From positions 62,001 through 126,000 of the forward strand of contig CACJAU010000001.1 of assembly GCA_902591415.1 (NCBI GenBank): 64,000 nt of DNA, read 5' to 3'. The DNA comes from an uncultured Pelagibacteraceae bacterium. GTDB lineage: Bacteria; Pseudomonadota; Alphaproteobacteria; Pelagibacterales; Pelagibacteraceae. Of the stretch, positions 60,538-64,000 are shown piece by piece. The notes under the pieces are model-generated. The model was not told where the DNA came from. It did not search any database and saw only the letters and a program-made list of their open reading frames with translations. Both the position numbers and the translations under genes were made by a program. Every line of letters begins with the position of its first letter. The stretch's first letter is position 1.

Positions 60538-61328
60538 AAATTATATTCTTATCTTTAATTTTTTTATTTAACTATCAATATTTAAGTGCTGTAGAATTTT
60601 TAGGTAAATTTGAACAAGGTTCTTTTATTTTGGGGAAAACCAAACCAAACGCTAAGGTAAAAATAGACAATAAGAAAATTAGAGTTTCTAAAGATGGATT
60701 CTTTGCTTTTGGTCTAGATAGAGATAGAAAAAATAATGTTGTAATTACTATAAAACAAGATGGAAAAACAAAAAAAATTGAAAAACAAGTTTTAAAAAGA
60801 AAATATAAGATTCAAAGAATTGATGGCTTGCCATCAAAACAAGTAACTCCGCCACCAGAAGTTTATGACCGAATAAAAAAAGATAATGTCTTAATTGGGA
60901 AAGCAAGATCAATCGATACAGCTTATGATTTTTTTAAAGATAAATTTATCTACCCTATCGATAAATATATAATTACAGGTGTTTATGGTAGCCAAAGAAT
61001 TTTAAATGGTAAGCCTCGAAGACCACACTACGGTATAGATTTTCATGCCCCTGAGGGCACTCCTGTAAAAGCGATGATGGATGGAGAAGTTACTTTATCA
61101 GAAAATGATATGTACTTTACTGGAGGAACAATTATTTTTGATCATGGTCACGGTATTAGCACGTTATATATGCATATGAAGGACATTAATGTTAAAGTTG
61201 GTCAAAAAGTAAAAAAAGGACAAATTGTCGGGACCTTGGGACAAAGCGGTAGAGCAACTGGACCTCATTTAGATATAAGATTAAATTGGTTTGATGTTAA
61301 ATTAGATCCAGCATCAATTTTAAAATAA
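60534..61328 (+). CDS. M23-family (LytM-like) peptidoglycan peptidase
   Basis: A 264-residue exported protein with a signal peptide (about residues 1-18, FLFNYQYLSA) and a C-terminal lysostaphin/LytM fold. HYGIDFHAP supplies the first zinc His and Asp, LYMHMKD the catalytic His region, and GPHLDIRLNWFD corresponds to the usual HLHFE, with Asp replacing the second His. This HLD variant is seen in other proteobacterial members and may still bind zinc. Role: wall cleavage or amidase activation. The ATG at 60534 overlaps the SDR stop. Confidence 0.83.
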   Translation: MKIIFLSLIFLFNYQYLSAVEFLGKFEQGSFILGKTKPNAKVKIDNKKIRVSKDGFFAFGLDRDRKNNVVITIKQDGKTKKIEKQVLKRKYKIQRIDGLPSKQVTPPPEVYDRIKKDNVLIGKARSIDTAYDFFKDKFIYPIDKYIITGVYGSQRILNGKPRRPHYGIDFHAPEGTPVKAMMDGEVTLSENDMYFTGGTIIFDHGHGISTLYMHMKDINVKVGQKVKKGQIVGTLGQSGRATGPHLDIRLNWFDVKLDPASILK

Positions 61329-61332
61329 TATT

Positions 61333-62073
61333 ATGCTTAGTAAAGAAGACTTGGATTACTTTAATTACGGAAGTGTTGAAAATAAAAAATTTTGGAAAAG
61401 ACTTAGAGGAAGACCTGATTTCAAAAATAAGTCTATTTTAGATTTTGGTTGTGGGCATGGCTCTTTATGTATAGATATTGCTAAAAGTGGGGCTAGTACC
61501 GTTACTGGAATAGATCTTAATAAAAACTTATTGAAATTTGCAAGAGAAAATTTAGATACTAATTACAATAATTTATCAGAAAAAATTATATTTGAAGAAA
61601 AGGATTTGTTGAAAGATAATTTCAATAAAAAATTTGATATAATTGTTACAAAAGATACCTTTGAACATTCATTAAATTTACCGGATATCTTAAATAGGTT
61701 TTACGATCTTTTAAATGATGATGGTAAAGCATACATCGGATTTGGTCCACTTTATAATTCATTTAACGGTGATCATGGTAGAACGCAATTAAAAGTTCCA
61801 TGGATGCATGTAATATTATCAGAAAAAATTATTATAAATAGATATAACAAAAAGAATTCTAATCAAATTGATAAGATCGAAGATCTAGGATTAAGTAAAT
61901 ATTCTTTTAAAGATTATAAAAAAATATTTAGTGAGTCTAAGTTTAATATCGATTATTTCATAACCAATCAATCTGATCATCCTGTGGGAAAAGTTTTCAA
62001 TATTTTAAGTAAAATAAATTTTCTAGAGGAATATTTTACTTTTAATATTTATTGCATTTTGAGAAAAATTTAG
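61333..62073 (+). CDS. SAM-dependent class I methyltransferase
   Basis: A 246-residue methyltransferase with motif I ILDFGCGHGSLCIDIA (about residues 36-51), motif II GIDLNKN and motif IV-like FDIIVTKDTFEH. The C-terminal part has a helix-rich cap. It may act on a sugar or small metabolite. It starts 4 bp after the M23 gene and is convergent with the carbamoyltransferase (9 bp between stops), itself usually a sugar- or natural-product-modifying enzyme. Confidence 0.8.
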   Translation: MLSKEDLDYFNYGSVENKKFWKRLRGRPDFKNKSILDFGCGHGSLCIDIAKSGASTVTGIDLNKNLLKFARENLDTNYNNLSEKIIFEEKDLLKDNFNKKFDIIVTKDTFEHSLNLPDILNRFYDLLNDDGKAYIGFGPLYNSFNGDHGRTQLKVPWMHVILSEKIIINRYNKKNSNQIDKIEDLGLSKYSFKDYKKIFSESKFNIDYFITNQSDHPVGKVFNILSKINFLEEYFTFNIYCILRKI

Positions 62074-62082
62074 GTTTGAAAT

Positions 62083-63918
62083 TTAATCTAATTCAAACTT
62101 GTTTTTATAATCTGTTATCAATGACTTTTCTTGTTTGTCTTTAAATAGAATAAAATCTTCTATAACCAAAATATCTAAGTTTGTTCCCATAAAACAATTA
62201 AAAGCATCCTCTACGGAACAAACGATTGGCTCACCACGAACGTTAAATGAAGTGTTTACAAGAACTGAACAATTTGTAATTTTTTTAAATTCTTTTATCA
62301 GATCATAATATCTCGGATTAGTTTCCTTATGAACAGTTTGAATTCTAGCTGAGTAATCTACGTGAGTTATTGCTGGAATACTTGATCTTTTGACGTTCAA
62401 TTTATCAATACCAAATAAGTTTTCATCTTCTATTTTCATTTTAATTTGTTTATCTTTTTTTACTTCTGAAACTAAAAGCATATAAGGACTGTCACAATCT
62501 AAATCGAACCATTCATTTAAATCTTCCCTTAAAACTGAGGGTGCAAAAGGTCTAAAGCTTTCTCTAAACTTTATTTTTAAATTCAATTCTTTTTGCATTT
62601 TTTCTGATCTTGGATCCGCTAATATTGACCTTCCTCCAAGAGCTCTAGGACCAAATTCCATTCTTCCTTGAAACCAACCTACAGTTTTTTCGTTAGAAAG
62701 TTCTTTTGCCGTCAAAGATATAATTTCATCTCTATTTAATTTTTTATAGTTTGCATTCAATGATTTAAGTTTTTTTTCTATAAAATCGTTTTCAAACTTT
62801 GGACCTAGATATGCACCTTTCATTTGATCTCTAGTATTTAACCTGGGTTTTTTTAACTCATGATGCCAATAGGCTAATGCTGCACCTAATGAACCACCTG
62901 CGTCTCCTGCTGCTGGTTGTATCCAAATGTGATCAAATATTTTTTCTTTTATAATTTTGCCATTTGCTACACAATTTAAAGCTACTCCTCCAGCTAGACA
63001 AAGATTGTTTATTTTATATTTTGATGAAATATTTTTTGTTATCTTTAAAATAATTTCTTCAGTTACAGATTGTATAGATGCAGAAATATCCATATGAAAT
63101 TGAGTTAATAAATCTTTTTTAGAATTTCTGACTGGGTGTCCAAATAGCTCAGAAAATTTACTATTAGTCATTTTTAAACCTGTAGCATAATCGAAATATT
63201 TCATATCAAGTTTAAAAGAACCATCATCTTTTAAATCTAATAGTTTTTCTAAAATAATTTTTCTAAAAATAGGTTTGCCGTAAGGAGCAAGTCCCATTAA
63301 TTTATACTCTCCACTATTAACTTTAAAACCAGTATAATAAGTAAAAGCTGAATATAACAATCCTAAAGAATGTGGAAAATGTAATTCTTTAATTATCTCA
63401 AGTTTATTGTTTTTTCCGACAGCTATTGTTGTCGTTGCCCATTCGCCTACTCCATCTAATGTTAAAATAATAGCATCTTCAAAAGGTGATGGGAAAAATG
63501 CGCTAGCTGCATGACTATAATGATGTTCTGAGAACTTTATCTTATTTATATCATTAAAATTTTCATCATGCTCTTTTAGTTTGTCAAATAAAAATTTTTT
63601 TTGAAAAAGCTTTTCTCTTAGCCATATAGGCATTGATAAACTAAATGATTTAAAACCTTTTGGAGCAAATGCCATATAGGTTTCTAACAGTCTTTCAAAT
63701 TTTAAAAATGGTTTTTCAAAAAAAACTATATGATCAATTTCATTTAAATTTAATTTCGACTCTTCAAGAACATATCTTATTGCGTTGGAGGGGTATCTTG
63801 GATCGTGTTTTTTTCTTGAAAACCTTTCTTCTTGTGCTGCAGCAACTATATTTCCATCAATAATAATTGCTGCTGCGCTATCATGATAAAATGCTGAAAT
63901 TCCTAATATAGAAGTCAC
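62083..63918 (-). CDS. NodU/CmcH-type O-carbamoyltransferase
   Basis: A 611-residue enzyme that transfers a carbamoyl group from carbamoyl phosphate to a hydroxyl, often on a sugar. The N-terminal domain opens with GISAFYHDSAAA and contains HHYSHAASAFFPSP and the TLDGVGEWAT actin-like nucleotide loop. The C-terminal YrdC-like domain has GWFQGRMEFGPRALGGRS. The length is right for the family. The start is GTG immediately after the TAA of the DUF5989-like gene upstream, so these are coupled. Confidence 0.9.
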   Translation of the reverse strand: MTSILGISAFYHDSAAAIIIDGNIVAAAQEERFSRKKHDPRYPSNAIRYVLEESKLNLNEIDHIVFFEKPFLKFERLLETYMAFAPKGFKSFSLSMPIWLREKLFQKKFLFDKLKEHDENFNDINKIKFSEHHYSHAASAFFPSPFEDAIILTLDGVGEWATTTIAVGKNNKLEIIKELHFPHSLGLLYSAFTYYTGFKVNSGEYKLMGLAPYGKPIFRKIILEKLLDLKDDGSFKLDMKYFDYATGLKMTNSKFSELFGHPVRNSKKDLLTQFHMDISASIQSVTEEIILKITKNISSKYKINNLCLAGGVALNCVANGKIIKEKIFDHIWIQPAAGDAGGSLGAALAYWHHELKKPRLNTRDQMKGAYLGPKFENDFIEKKLKSLNANYKKLNRDEIISLTAKELSNEKTVGWFQGRMEFGPRALGGRSILADPRSEKMQKELNLKIKFRESFRPFAPSVLREDLNEWFDLDCDSPYMLLVSEVKKDKQIKMKIEDENLFGIDKLNVKRSSIPAITHVDYSARIQTVHKETNPRYYDLIKEFKKITNCSVLVNTSFNVRGEPIVCSVEDAFNCFMGTNLDILVIEDFILFKDKQEKSLITDYKNKFELD

Positions 63919-64000
63919 TTAAAAAATTGTATAAATAAACGGTGCTACTGCTGAACCTTGGCTTAAAACGATTAAAATGCCAAATAAAGCCAAAACTATA
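63919..64000 (-). CDS. DUF5989-like small membrane protein, truncated by window edge
   Basis: Only the last 26 codons are inside the window, ending in a TAA at 63921-63919. The visible C terminus is hydrophobic (LALFGILIVLSQGSAVAPF) and ends in YTIF, very like the DUF5989 proteins that lie beside carbamoyltransferase genes together with SxtJ-type membrane proteins. Its stop codon abuts the GTG of the carbamoyltransferase. The start lies outside. Confidence 0.6.
   Translation of the reverse strand, partial: IVLALFGILIVLSQGSAVAPFIYTIF

Noticed and set aside
1..64000. Riboswitches such as SAM-V or glycine types, and insertion sequences
   Set aside because: The long 5' leaders where they would sit are absent or show no recognisable conserved core by eye, and no transposase-like gene or terminal inverted repeat pair was seen.

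Overview
The window is a stretch of a strongly AT-rich, gene-dense chromosome. Intergenic spacers are tiny, there are many 1-16 bp overlaps, and almost no repeats. Together with the gene content this points to the marine alphaproteobacterial SAR11 group (Pelagibacterales, 'Candidatus Pelagibacter'-like). The supporting content is glycine betaine and taurine uptake, dimethylglycine dehydrogenase, TRAP transport, methyl- and sulfur-metabolite salvage and a class Ia ribonucleotide reductase without an ATP cone. This is inferred from composition and gene content; no 16S rRNA gene is present.

Layout. 0-1.7 kb: end of a citrate synthase-type gene, a small membrane protein and a homocysteine S-methyltransferase. 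1.7-3.5 kb: glycine betaine permease and binding protein (no ATPase gene beside them). 3.6-6.7 kb: a zinc-uptake module (znuC-znuB-zur divergent from znuA) with two tandem Zur-box-like operators between the arms. 6.7-9.6 kb: nrdA-nrdB. 9.8-20.6 kb: housekeeping and envelope genes (phosphohexomutase, TSUP exporter, dusA, rpoZ, MFS, a secreted lyase-like protein, two glycosyltransferases). 20.6-25.6 kb: a polyamine/methylthioadenosine operon (mtnP, mtnA, a fuculose-aldolase-type aldolase, a fused SpeD-SpeE, a nitrilase-family hydrolase) divergent from apt. 25.6-36.7 kb: a variable, lysine- and AT-rich surface-sugar region with one elongator tRNA-Met inside it. It encodes dTDP-glucose synthesis and dehydration, an NDP-hexose 2,3-dehydratase, an oxidoreductase, a PLP protein in which the Schiff-base lysine is replaced by histidine, a 3,5-epimerase and ketoreductases. 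Together these resemble the dTDP-2,6-di/2,3,6-trideoxyhexose pathways known from actinobacterial antibiotic clusters. 36.9-49.5 kb: dimethylglycine dehydrogenase, alanine dehydrogenase, an omega-amino-acid:pyruvate aminotransferase, tauABC with a greatly enlarged permease, a racemase, an LDH2-type dehydrogenase, a phosphate acyltransferase and a methyltransferase. 49.5-51.2 kb: an operon of five small uncharacterised proteins. 51.3-56.7 kb: a zinc alcohol dehydrogenase, an HpsN-like HisD-family dehydrogenase and a TRAP transporter. 56.8-64 kb: GMC oxidoreductase, TerC-family protein, two tandem SDRs, an M23-family protein, a methyltransferase, a NodU/CmcH-type carbamoyltransferase and a truncated DUF5989-like gene at the edge.

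How it works together. Two solute importers (taurine ABC, TRAP) each have a strong hairpin plus T-run between the binding-protein gene and the membrane genes, which should give excess binding protein. Taurine uptake, an aminotransferase with alanine dehydrogenase, an HpsN-like sulfonate dehydrogenase, an LDH2-type (sulfo)lactate dehydrogenase candidate and a phosphate acetyltransferase suggest organosulfonate catabolism. The key lyase (xsc) is not in this window. The SpeD-SpeE fusion makes methylthioadenosine as a by-product, and the overlapping mtnP, mtnA and aldolase genes would turn it into adenine (recovered by apt), DHAP and a methylthio-C2 aldehyde. The best candidates for something undescribed are the deoxysugar cassette, the five-gene small-protein operon and the SpeDE/MTA operon.
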